A stretch of 9,685 nt of DNA from Magnetovibrio sp. GTDB taxonomy: Bacteria; Pseudomonadota; Alphaproteobacteria; Rhodospirillales; Magnetovibrionaceae. The notes beneath the pieces were generated by a model. That model did no database searches. It was given only the letters and a program-made list of their open reading frames with translations, and was not told the origin of the DNA. Position numbers and translations under genes: made by a program. The stretch covers positions 1-9,685 of the forward strand of contig JAESSV010000023.1 in assembly GCA_016763895.1 (NCBI GenBank), read 5' to 3'. This document shows positions 1 to 5,930 of the stretch, piece after piece; the first letter of the stretch is position 1; each line of letters begins with the position of its first letter.

Positions 1-519
1 CAGGTATTCGCTGACCTTGGTTTCCAATTCAATGGGCAAGCCGCCCGCGCCCGTAGCACTTTGAAAGCTGGCAAAAAACTGCCACGCCAAGGGAAACACA
101 AAATAATATGCGAGGGCCGCGCCCATAAAAAACAAAAGCGGCGAAGCCACCAAAAACGGCAACAATGCTTTCTTTTCATTTTTATACAGCCCCGGCGCCA
201 CAAATTTCCAGAACTGGGCCGAGATAAAAGGAAAACTTAAGAAAATTGCGGCGAAAAAAGCCACCTTTACGTGGGTGAAAAAAGCTTCGTGCGGGGCGGT
301 GAAAATCATCCGTTGCCCGCCGCCCTCTTGAGCCTTCAAAACATCGGCCAAGGGTTGAGCCAGGAAAGAATAAATTTCCCCGGACACGGTGTAACTGGCA
401 AAAAACAGCACCAAAACAGTCCCTAACGCGTACATCACACGCTTGCGCAGCTCAATCAAATGGGCCAGCAGCGGTGCTTTTTCTTCATCCGCCGGGTTGG
501 GTGTTTCTGGATCAATCAC
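1..519 (-). CDS. tatC: Sec-independent translocase subunit TatC, N-terminal part (3' end outside window)
   Basis: TatC is the polytopic inner-membrane core of the twin-arginine translocase; with TatB it binds the RR signal peptide of folded cargo. The 173 visible residues begin MIDPETPNPADEEK and run into the family N-terminus AHLIELRKR (19-27). Hydrophobic segments follow at about 28-46, 84-106 and 119-145. The conserved block PFISAQFWKFVAPGLYKNE (97-115) ends in Glu115, which aligns with the signal-peptide-binding Glu103 of E. coli TatC. About a third of the usual ~250 residues is missing because the gene leaves the window at base 1, not because it is broken. I chose the GTG at 519 because it overlaps the tatB stop as GTGA, a typical coupled start; a TTG one base downstream is in another frame. 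It is the last visible gene of the tatABC operon. Identity is secure from sequence and neighbours; only the start codon is inferred. Confidence 0.95.
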   Translation of the reverse strand, partial: MIDPETPNPADEEKAPLLAHLIELRKRVMYALGTVLVLFFASYTVSGEIYSFLAQPLADVLKAQEGGGQRMIFTAPHEAFFTHVKVAFFAAIFLSFPFISAQFWKFVAPGLYKNEKKALLPFLVASPLLFFMGAALAYYFVFPLAWQFFASFQSATGAGGLPIELETKVSEYL

Positions 520-1067
520 GCCTTGGTTTCCTTGGCAGATATCGATTTAGGCCTCGGTTTAGGACTCGGTTTAGGTTTAGATTTGGGCTTGCGCTTGGGC
601 TTCGCTTTGGGCTTAGGCTTAACTGAAGTTACTGGTTTGCGTTTGACCGCCATCCCAATGTTTTCAACTTCACTGGTATCTGCAATAGCGTCGGGCTTCA
701 CAATTCCGGCATCAATGGCTTCGCCGATGGTCATCGGGGCCTCTTTATCGTCGGCCTTGCCTGCCTTGTCGGCCTTCAAATCAGCTTCGGTGAGGGTCAT
801 CCCCTTGGCCAATTCGCCCGTAGGGTCCACGGCGTTGATCACACTTTGTTTGTAATCGTGGGGATTTCCCACGGAATCTTTTAAGTCTTCGAGTTCGGCT
901 TCACGGACCATTTCGGTAACACCCGCTTGAAATTCACGGGTCATTAACTTGGCTTTGCGGATCCATATGGTGATGTTGCGAATGGCGCGCGGCAGGTCTT
1001 TTGGCCCAACAACAATCAGGGCCAAAATCGCCACGATAAAGAGTTCTTGCCAGCCAATATCAAACAT
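516..1067 (-). CDS. tatB: Sec-independent translocase subunit TatB
   Basis: TatB is a single-span inner-membrane protein that pairs with TatC in the cargo receptor complex. The 183-residue product opens with the hallmark MFDIGWQELFIVAILALIVV membrane helix (1-20), then the GPKDLPRAIR hinge (21-30) and an amphipathic helix to about residue 70. The rest is a charged, probably disordered tail. Residues about 142-177 are a lysine-proline repeat (KPKPKAKPKRKPKSKPK and on), encoded by a 6-base-period tract and far more basic than most TatB tails. I chose the ATG at 1067, four bases after the tatA stop, because it gives the conserved MFDIG start. A longer frame open to 1193 overlaps tatA and adds 42 residues unlike TatB. 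No good Shine-Dalgarno precedes it, so coupling to tatA is likely. The stop overlaps the tatC GTG. Confidence 0.95.
   Translation of the reverse strand: MFDIGWQELFIVAILALIVVGPKDLPRAIRNITIWIRKAKLMTREFQAGVTEMVREAELEDLKDSVGNPHDYKQSVINAVDPTGELAKGMTLTEADLKADKAGKADDKEAPMTIGEAIDAGIVKPDAIADTSEVENIGMAVKRKPVTSVKPKPKAKPKRKPKSKPKPSPKPRPKSISAKETKA
546..625 (-). repeat. Low-complexity 6-base-period repeat inside tatB
   Basis: On the plus strand the tract is a run of variants of ggtTTA/ggcTTG hexamers (for example ggttta, ggactc, ggttta, ggttta, ggcttg, ggcttc, ggctta). Read on the coding strand these give alternating Lys-Pro, Arg-Pro and Ser-Pro dipeptides near the TatB C-terminus. The copies are degenerate, so it may be old or shaped by selection for composition. 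The period is a multiple of three, so changes in copy number would keep the frame. Confidence 0.8.
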
Positions 1068-1071
1068 AAGC

Positions 1072-1329
1072 TTAAGGGGCTTTATCTTTGTCTTTGTTTT
1101 GGACCGAAGTTTTAACGGATTCCGCTGGCTTATCTTCAATGGCGCTTGGGCCAGAGGCATCGTCAGCCCCACCGTCAGCCCCGTCATCTTCATCCTTTAG
1201 GCCCTTTTTAAAGGACTTAAGGCCAGAGCCAAAGTCGCCCATCAATGCAGAGATTTTGCCGCGACCACCAAACAACAACAAGACGATCGCCAACACGATA
1301 ACCCACTGCCAAATTCCCATAACACCCAT
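1072..1329 (-). CDS. tatA: Sec-independent translocase subunit TatA
   Basis: TatA is a small membrane protein that oligomerises at TatBC to let folded cargo pass. The 85-residue product has the N-terminal helix [18 protein letters not shown] (5-22), the glycine hinge, then the amphipathic helix [20 protein letters not shown], ending in the FKKG motif. An acidic tail rich in Asp, Gly and Ala follows. Length and domain order are normal for alphaproteobacterial TatA. The start at 1329 is supported by an AGGA seven bases upstream; an internal ATG at 1320 (MGIWQW) is possible and would shorten the protein by three residues. It is the first gene of tatABC and lies 94 bases from the scpB stop, with its own promoter-like sequence in between. 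tatB follows after four bases. Confidence 0.96.
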   Translation of the reverse strand: MGVMGIWQWVIVLAIVLLLFGGRGKISALMGDFGSGLKSFKKGLKDEDDGADGGADDASGPSAIEDKPAESVKTSVQNKDKDKAP

Positions 1330-1385
1330 GTCGTTATCCTAATAAATCTGAGGGGTAAAACCCGAAAACAAAAAAATCTAAGTCC

Positions 1386-1414
1386 TTCATACAAAATGAC
1401 GTCATTTTGAGCAA
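1386..1414 (-). promoter_or_regulatory. Candidate sigma70-type promoter for tatABC
   Basis: Read on the minus strand, TTGCTC (1414-1409) and TATGAA (1391-1386) are separated by exactly 17 bases, the optimal spacing. The match is 3/6 at -35 and 4/6 at -10, so modest. The -10 box ends 56 bases before the tatA ATG. The position, between the scpB stop and tatA in the only sizeable gap of the minus-strand block, fits a dedicated tat promoter. This is inference from pattern and spacing; AT-rich gaps often give such matches by chance. Confidence 0.4.
1392..1409. promoter_or_regulatory. 18-base perfect palindrome, possible operator upstream of tatA
   Basis: CAAAATGACGTCATTTTG reads identically on both strands with no mismatch or spacer, centred on TGACGTCA. 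It occupies the whole 17-base spacer of the putative tat promoter plus one base of its -35 box, where a dimeric repressor would block RNA polymerase. As a hairpin it would have a 7-bp AT-rich stem and four-base loop, with no U-run immediately after on either strand, so a terminator is less likely. The cognate regulator is unknown. Confidence 0.5.
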
Positions 1415-1423
1415 GGAATCAAG

Positions 1424-2389
1424 TTAACTTTCTTTTTCATCATCTCCGTCTTTTTCCAGCGCTTTCACGGCACTTTTCACGGCGATCGCAACGGCTCCCA
1501 TGGCTTCATCAAGTTTATTTGCGGTACTTTTGGTCGCACCGGAAGGGTCCAGTTCAATTTCTGGCCTAGATTTAGGCTCTGTTGGCGGCATCAAAGGAGC
1601 CGCGTGAGATTCTGGTTCCATCACGGGTCCGTCTTCAACGTGGTGTTCGACATGTTCGATCTGAGCTTCGCCAAATTTCATGTTTTCCTGGACGTCTTCG
1701 GATGATTGCATATCGCCACGCACGGAATAAGCTTCCAAAGCAGGCCTTGCATCCAACAGCCCCATGGCCCGCAAATCTTTCAATCCGGGCAATTGGCTGA
1801 CACTTTCCAGCTCGAAATGATCCAAAAATCCATCTGTCGTTCCCCATTGCAAGGGCCTTCCCGGCGTATCTCTGTGTCCCCTGGGTTTGATCCAGCCTTC
1901 GTCAAACAATAAATCCAGAGTGCCTTTGCTGAGACTGACGCCGCGAATTTCTTCAATTTCACCACGGGTGACGGGTTGATGGTAAGCAATAATGGCAAGG
2001 GTTTCGATGGCCGGACGTGATAATTTTCTGGACACTTCGACGTCCAGATTCAAACGCGGCCCTAAATCAGCCGCCGTGCGAAATGCCCACGATCCGCCCC
2101 GGCGCACCAAAACGATGCCGCGCTCTTGGTATTGGACCGTCAAAGCCCCAAGCAACGCCTTTACATTTATGCCTTCGGGCAAACGCAACGCCAAATTACG
2201 CTGGGTGATGGGCTCGGAACTGGCAAACAACACGGCTTCTAACAAACGCAGGTGTTCGGGGTCAAGGTCGTCGCAAGTCTCATCCAGATCCACCTGATCA
2301 TCAGGCAAATGGTCAAAAGCTGCATTTGTGGCGGCACTCTCGGCTTCACGATCCAAGGACGCCTTCTGCTTGGTGTCACGGTTTGTCAT
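1424..2389 (-). CDS. scpB: Segregation and condensation protein ScpB
   Basis: ScpB is the winged-helix (kite) subunit that binds ScpA in the SMC-ScpAB condensin and helps compact and segregate the chromosome. From the ATG at 2389 the protein has 321 residues. An acidic N-terminal stretch (about 26-45) leads into two winged-helix domains starting at EHLRLLEAVLFASSEPIT (45-62) and including the family signature RPAIETLAIIAYHQPVTRGEIEEIRGV, then the RGHRDTPGRPLQWGTT segment. Beyond about residue 225 is a poorly conserved tail of nearly 100 residues, rich in Glu, His and Pro, ending in a Lys/Ala helix-like stretch; typical ScpB is 180-240 residues. The start is uncertain: in-frame ATGs at 2416, 2398 and 2389 all lie inside scpA and none has a clear ribosome site, so translational coupling is likely. 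I chose the one with least overlap. Last gene of the dgt-scpB block. Confidence 0.92.
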   Translation of the reverse strand: MTNRDTKQKASLDREAESAATNAAFDHLPDDQVDLDETCDDLDPEHLRLLEAVLFASSEPITQRNLALRLPEGINVKALLGALTVQYQERGIVLVRRGGSWAFRTAADLGPRLNLDVEVSRKLSRPAIETLAIIAYHQPVTRGEIEEIRGVSLSKGTLDLLFDEGWIKPRGHRDTPGRPLQWGTTDGFLDHFELESVSQLPGLKDLRAMGLLDARPALEAYSVRGDMQSSEDVQENMKFGEAQIEHVEHHVEDGPVMEPESHAAPLMPPTEPKSRPEIELDPSGATKSTANKLDEAMGAVAIAVKSAVKALEKDGDDEKES

Positions 2390-3230
2390 CGGTGCCATCT
2401 TTGATTTTTTTGTCATGGACGAAAGGCTTATCCCAATTCTTCGTGGTTTGGAAATAAATTTCGCCATAAACCCCGTCTTGACGAAGCTGTACCCGCCCTT
2501 CTTTGGCCAATTCCAAAATGGCTCCAAAATTGGCGGCCAAAACAGATCGTTTGGTCAGGGGGTTGGTTATATCTGCGGGCAAAAAAGAGGCCAAAGTTTT
2601 CCAATCGGGTGTGTAGCCCACCATAGTGCGCATGCGCACCAAGGCGTCTTCGATGCTGGCCAATTCCCAAGACGTTTCGATCTTCAACGTTTGGCCTTTG
2701 ACCGCTTTGCTTTTTTGCCGCGCGTAAGCTTGGATTAAATCATTGATGTTCGCTTGAAAAACGCTGCGTTGTTTGATTTTAAAGCGTTCAGGGGCCCCTC
2801 TGGAATAAAAATCCTGACCCAGTCGCCCCCGCGCCATCAAATCAGCCCCAGCATTTTGCATGGCCTCTAGGCGCTGCAATTGAAATTGCAAGGACTGGGC
2901 AAGCTCTTCACCCGAAGGCTCGTCTTCTGAAGACAAATCCGGCAACAACAGGCGAGATTTCAAATAGGCCAGCCAAGCCGCCATGACCAAATAATCAGCC
3001 GCAAGTTCCAGGTTGCTTTCGCGGACTTCCTGGACAAACTTCAAATATTGATCCGCAAGTTCAAGAATTGAAATGTGGATCAAATCCACTTTTTGATCCC
3101 GGGCCAAGTTCAAAAGAACATCAATGGGACCTTCATAACCGTCAACATCCACAACAAATGGCGCGGTGCGTGGCACTTCGCCAATTTCGTCATTTTGCAA
3201 ATCCGTAAGGTCTTGTACGCCGTCCGACAT
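2376..3230 (-). CDS. scpA: Segregation and condensation protein ScpA
   Basis: ScpA is the kleisin that bridges the SMC heads and carries ScpB. The 284-residue protein begins with an acidic, non-conserved leader (1-24), then the hallmark VDGYEGPIDVLLNLARDQKVDL (29-50) and the helix ILELADQYLKFV that contacts the SMC neck. The helical segment LAADYLVMAAWLAYLKSRLLLP follows. The C-terminal winged-helix part (about 205-275) contains RSVLAANFGAILELAKEGRVQLRQ, which binds the other SMC head. Length and order are as expected. The start at 3230 is supported by GAGG six bases upstream, one of the clearer ribosome sites in the operon. It follows the site-2 protease gene by 18 bases and overlaps scpB. 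An acidic/lysine-rich tail (KIKDGTDDKP) is encoded in the overlap. Confidence 0.96.
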   Translation of the reverse strand: MSDGVQDLTDLQNDEIGEVPRTAPFVVDVDGYEGPIDVLLNLARDQKVDLIHISILELADQYLKFVQEVRESNLELAADYLVMAAWLAYLKSRLLLPDLSSEDEPSGEELAQSLQFQLQRLEAMQNAGADLMARGRLGQDFYSRGAPERFKIKQRSVFQANINDLIQAYARQKSKAVKGQTLKIETSWELASIEDALVRMRTMVGYTPDWKTLASFLPADITNPLTKRSVLAANFGAILELAKEGRVQLRQDGVYGEIYFQTTKNWDKPFVHDKKIKDGTDDKP

Positions 3231-3248
3231 TTGTATCCTCTACAAAAG

Positions 3249-3944
3249 TTATTTAAGCCCTGTAATCGTCGCGATAAGATCTATCACAAACATGGCAGGA
3301 GCCCAAATGAGCCACCAAAAAATATTGAAATCAATGTCTAATTTTTTGAGGATCCAAGGCAGTGCAAAAAAGAAAAATATAATGATCATGAAACCAAAAT
3401 GTTCCAATTTCGCCAACCAAACTGAGAATGGACGCGGCAAAATCCCCACCGCAATCCGCCCACCGTCCAACGGGGGCAAAGGAATAAGGTTGAACACGCC
3501 AAAGATAACATTTGCAAACAACAAGTTACGAAGGTTGGCTGCGGCAAGCGGCACAAAAGCATCGGGAACATGAGGGGCTGCGTGCAAAAGCAACCCCGCG
3601 AGGATGGCCAGTAAAAAATTGGTGACCGGTCCAGCCGCCGCCACCAAAATCATATCGCGCCGTGGTCGCTTTAAATTTTGAAAAACCACCGGCACAGGCT
3701 TGGCAAAGCCAAACATATACTGCCCCCCGCTCACCAACAACAAAATCGAAGGCAGCAAAATGGTGCCAAACAAATCAATGTGCTTAAACGGATTAAAGGT
3801 CACCCGGCCGAGGTTTTTCGCCGTTGGGTCCCCCAATTTTGAAGCCACCCAACCGTGCGCCGCTTCGTGCAAGGTGATGGCCAACAAAATGGGGATAGCC
3901 CAAACAGACGCGCCCGCTAACAAGCTTTGAAAATCAAAATTCAT
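3249..3944 (-). CDS. Site-2 protease family membrane zinc metallopeptidase (M50, no PDZ)
   Basis: This is a compact intramembrane metalloprotease of the M50 group, expected to cut substrates within or next to the membrane; its substrate cannot be read from sequence. In the 231-residue product the zinc motif HEAAH is at 26-30 inside the first hydrophobic helix. The second conserved segment GPVTNFLLAI is at 105-114, and the third metal ligand lies in the NLIPLPPLDGGR motif (152-163, Asp160). At least four hydrophobic segments are present, and a very Phe/Ile-rich one (MIIIFFFFALP) lies near the C-terminus. There is no PDZ domain, unlike RseP, so it resembles the short YwhC-like branch. The ATG at 3944 overlaps the nagZ stop as ATGA and gives the family-like MNFDF start. 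The frame is open upstream to an ATG at 3986, but that would deepen the nagZ overlap. Catalytic residues are intact, so it is probably active. Confidence 0.9.
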   Translation of the reverse strand: MNFDFQSLLAGASVWAIPILLAITLHEAAHGWVASKLGDPTAKNLGRVTFNPFKHIDLFGTILLPSILLLVSGGQYMFGFAKPVPVVFQNLKRPRRDMILVAAAGPVTNFLLAILAGLLLHAAPHVPDAFVPLAAANLRNLLFANVIFGVFNLIPLPPLDGGRIAVGILPRPFSVWLAKLEHFGFMIIIFFFFALPWILKKLDIDFNIFWWLIWAPAMFVIDLIATITGLK

Positions 3945-5026
3945 GGCGATACCAAAGCCCCCAACAATGTCTCGAAGCGGCCCCAAAGCTGGTCCCGACC
4001 CTGGTCCCGATCCTGGTCCCGATCCTGGTCCCGATCCTGATCTTGTTTCCCGGCGACGCGGCGGGTTTCGTTGTCGGAAAATCGCAAGAACGCATCTTTG
4101 GTCATGAGGTCTGTACCCTTTGCGACGTGTTTCATTTCATCCATTTTGCCGTTGCAATGCAATACAACGTCACAGCCCGCTTTTAAACAGGCCTTAGCCC
4201 GGTCTTGCAATCGTCCCGACAAAGCTTTCATGGACAAATCATCGGACAACAACAAGCCCTGAAACCCAAGGGTTGCACGTATGACCTCTTGAATCATCAC
4301 GGCCGATGTCGTGGCCGGGTTGTGCGCGTCAAATGCGCTGTAAATCACATGTGCGGTCATGCCCCACGGGGCTGAGCTCAAGGCCTTAAAGGGTGCGAAA
4401 TCAACCTCTTGTAACACTTTTTTGTCCACATCAACAGTGGGCAAATGCAAATGGCTATCGACTAGGGCTCTGCCGTGACCGGGGATATGTTTAATCACGC
4501 CATCCACACCGCCCAACGCCAAACCGCGCAGGAAGCTCTCGGCCAAGGTCACGATGGTGCCCAAATCATATCCAAAGGCTCGATCACCGATGATGGGGTC
4601 AGCGCCCGATTGAGGAATATCGAGAACCGGTGCACAATCCACCGTTATGCCCAAATCAAACAATTCCAAAGCGATCAATTGTCCTCCGATGCGGGCCGCT
4701 TCAACGCCCGCATCCGGGTCACGGGCATATAAATCCGCATAGGCGCGGGCGGGCGGGAATGTTGGCCAATGCGGAGACTTAAGTCGGGCCACACGGCCCC
4801 CTTCTTGATCGATTAAAACCGGGGCTTCTTGACGGTTCAAAGAATTTTTCAAGTCTTTCACCAACTGGCGAACTTGATCGGGCGTGTCGCAATTGCGTTG
4901 AAAGAGGATAAAACCAAGCGGGTTTGTTCGGGCAAAAAAGTCGCGTTCCGTTTCGGTCAGAACCAACCCCGAACAGCCAAAGATCACAGCAAGCGGATTA
5001 GGGTTTGACAATGATACAGCCCACAT
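3941..5026 (-). CDS. nagZ: Beta-N-acetylhexosaminidase NagZ, peptidoglycan recycling
   Basis: NagZ is a cytoplasmic GH3 enzyme that removes GlcNAc from GlcNAc-anhydroMurNAc (peptides) returned from wall turnover; its products feed recycling and, in many species, AmpC induction. In the 361-residue model I see FGCSGLVLT (16-24), IDQEGGRV (72-79), KHIPGHG (179-185), the DSH loop (190-192, the acid/base Asp-His dyad of this family) and SDDLSMKAL (261-269), whose Asp262 aligns with the catalytic nucleophile. No signal peptide is visible, as expected. Residues 328-346 are an unusual Asp-Gln-Asp-Arg repeat just before the C-terminal helix. The start is uncertain. The ATG at 5026 lies 29 bases inside the SPOR gene; a GTG at 4987, after its stop, would give VIFGCSG at the N-terminus, as many homologues begin. 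Neither has a clear Shine-Dalgarno. The frame is open to 5095, but those residues look unrelated. The stop overlaps the next gene's ATG. Confidence 0.94.
   Translation of the reverse strand: MWAVSLSNPNPLAVIFGCSGLVLTETERDFFARTNPLGFILFQRNCDTPDQVRQLVKDLKNSLNRQEAPVLIDQEGGRVARLKSPHWPTFPPARAYADLYARDPDAGVEAARIGGQLIALELFDLGITVDCAPVLDIPQSGADPIIGDRAFGYDLGTIVTLAESFLRGLALGGVDGVIKHIPGHGRALVDSHLHLPTVDVDKKVLQEVDFAPFKALSSAPWGMTAHVIYSAFDAHNPATTSAVMIQEVIRATLGFQGLLLSDDLSMKALSGRLQDRAKACLKAGCDVVLHCNGKMDEMKHVAKGTDLMTKDAFLRFSDNETRRVAGKQDQDRDQDRDQDRDQGRDQLWGRFETLLGALVSP
3991..4038 (-). repeat. Four tandem 12-base repeats inside nagZ
   Basis: Plus-strand units ggtcccgatcct at 4003-4014, 4015-4026 and 4027-4038 are identical; the unit at 3991-4002 differs at one base (ggtcccgaccct). 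A partial half-unit follows at 4039. On the coding strand they encode repeated Asp-Gln-Asp-Arg, with one Gly replacing Asp where the mismatch lies. Three exact copies at DNA level, synonymous sites included, point to recent replication slippage. The unit length preserves the frame, so copy number could vary between strains without breaking NagZ. Confidence 0.92.
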
Positions 5027-5900
5027 TTCTGCGGGCCAGTTCAGCGCACACGGCTTTCGCTTCGCCGCGTTTCGCCAGCCAACCGCCACGGACACGATAG
5101 AAAATGCCTTTTGTGCCTAAATCAGCACGTTGAATGACCATATCCAAGCCGCCCAAGATATCCACATGTTTGCCCGCCAAACGCTTCCATTCGCCTTTGG
5201 CGGCTTGTTCCGTGCGAACGGCGGACAATTGAACCAAATAGCCCAACCCCGCAGGGGCACTCGACAACACTTTTCCAAGCCTAGAAGCACCAAGCCTGGA
5301 AGCACCAAGCCTAGAAGCAACAATCTTGGAAGCAACCGGGGCTGGCTTTGCAACTGGCTCTGCTTTTTTTGCAATTTTTGCCACAACAGGCGGTGGTGGC
5401 GGGGCAATGGATTGAACGGGTGCGATGATATTTTCCGGTTTTGGAACAACCCGAGCCGGAATCGGCACAACAACCGACGTCGCCGGAACCGCCATCTTCG
5501 CAACCACTTTGGGCGGGCTTAAAGGGGCCTCAGCGGGTGGCAACAAACGCTCAATAGTCCCCGATGTGGGAATTTCTGCACTGCCAATCATGCGATTGTA
5601 AACGGACTTGTCGCGGTCTGGGACTTTCATGCCGCCGGGATCAGCTGGCTTTTCTTTTAAGCTGAATTGGGGGGCCAAAATCAACGGCACGCCGCCTGCG
5701 TTTGCTTGCTCAAAATCATTGCTGTGGGCTTGCAGATACATCCAACCTGCACCCCCTCCGCCCGAAAGAATGACAATAAGCACCACCCACAACCAAAGTC
5801 CCCGACCTTTTTCAGGTTGGCTTTTGGCAATCAGCTCAAAATCTAAAAGCTCAGACGCATCGGGTGTATTGTCTTCAATTTGTTCCGGCGAATTGTTCAT
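4998..5900 (-). CDS. Membrane-anchored SPOR-domain protein
   Basis: SPOR domains bind glycan strands stripped of stem peptides and so usually bring proteins to the division site. The 300-residue product is built as a bitopic type II protein: an acidic cytoplasmic N-terminus (1-30), one membrane helix at about 35-56 (LWLWVVLIVILSGGGGAGWMY), a long periplasmic linker rich in Pro, Ala and Val (about 85-210), and a C-terminal SPOR domain (about 216-300; GYLVQLSAVRTEQAA at the start, IFYRVRGGW in the middle, CIIVKP at the end). It has no enzymatic domain. Near residues 189-209 the linker contains a repeated Ala-Ser-Arg-Leu-Gly unit. It starts 30 bases after the argS stop without an evident Shine-Dalgarno, and its end overlaps nagZ. 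The next gene acts on wall turnover products, which suits a wall-binding partner. The role in septation is inferred from the domain; no specific name (FtsN, DedD) can be given. Confidence 0.88.
   Translation of the reverse strand: MNNSPEQIEDNTPDASELLDFELIAKSQPEKGRGLWLWVVLIVILSGGGGAGWMYLQAHSNDFEQANAGGVPLILAPQFSLKEKPADPGGMKVPDRDKSVYNRMIGSAEIPTSGTIERLLPPAEAPLSPPKVVAKMAVPATSVVVPIPARVVPKPENIIAPVQSIAPPPPPVVAKIAKKAEPVAKPAPVASKIVASRLGASRLGASRLGKVLSSAPAGLGYLVQLSAVRTEQAAKGEWKRLAGKHVDILGGLDMVIQRADLGTKGIFYRVRGGWLAKRGEAKAVCAELARRNVGCIIVKP
5276..5335 (-). repeat. Four imperfect tandem 15-base repeats inside the SPOR gene
   Basis: Plus-strand units start at 5276, 5291, 5306 and 5321. The first two are caagcctagaagcac and caagcctggaagcac (one difference); the third ends in aa instead of ac, and the fourth (caatcttggaagcaa) is more diverged. 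They encode repeated Ala-Ser-Arg-Leu-Gly at residues of about 189-209, in the linker just before the SPOR domain. The gradient from near-identical to diverged copies suggests expansion from one side. The frame is preserved. Confidence 0.9.
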
Positions 5901-5930
5901 AAAATCAATATAACTCTAAAAAGTGAAATC

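Noticed and set aside
460..855. Plus-strand open frame with a Gly-Leu repeat
   Set aside because: It is the antisense reading of the Lys-Pro-coding tract of tatB and the end of tatC; it has no homology and no ribosome site.
1068..1193. N-terminal extension of TatB by 42 residues
   Set aside because: It lies within tatA, reads as non-Tat sequence, and the internal ATG at 1067 restores the conserved MFDIGWQELF start.
1353..1364. GGGGTAAAACCC as a terminator for scpB
   Set aside because: The stem is only three to four base pairs, and there is no U-run directly after it in the direction of transcription.
3991..4038. 12-base repeats as a CRISPR-like or regulatory array
   Set aside because: The units are contiguous without spacers, in frame, and encode a simple peptide repeat within nagZ.
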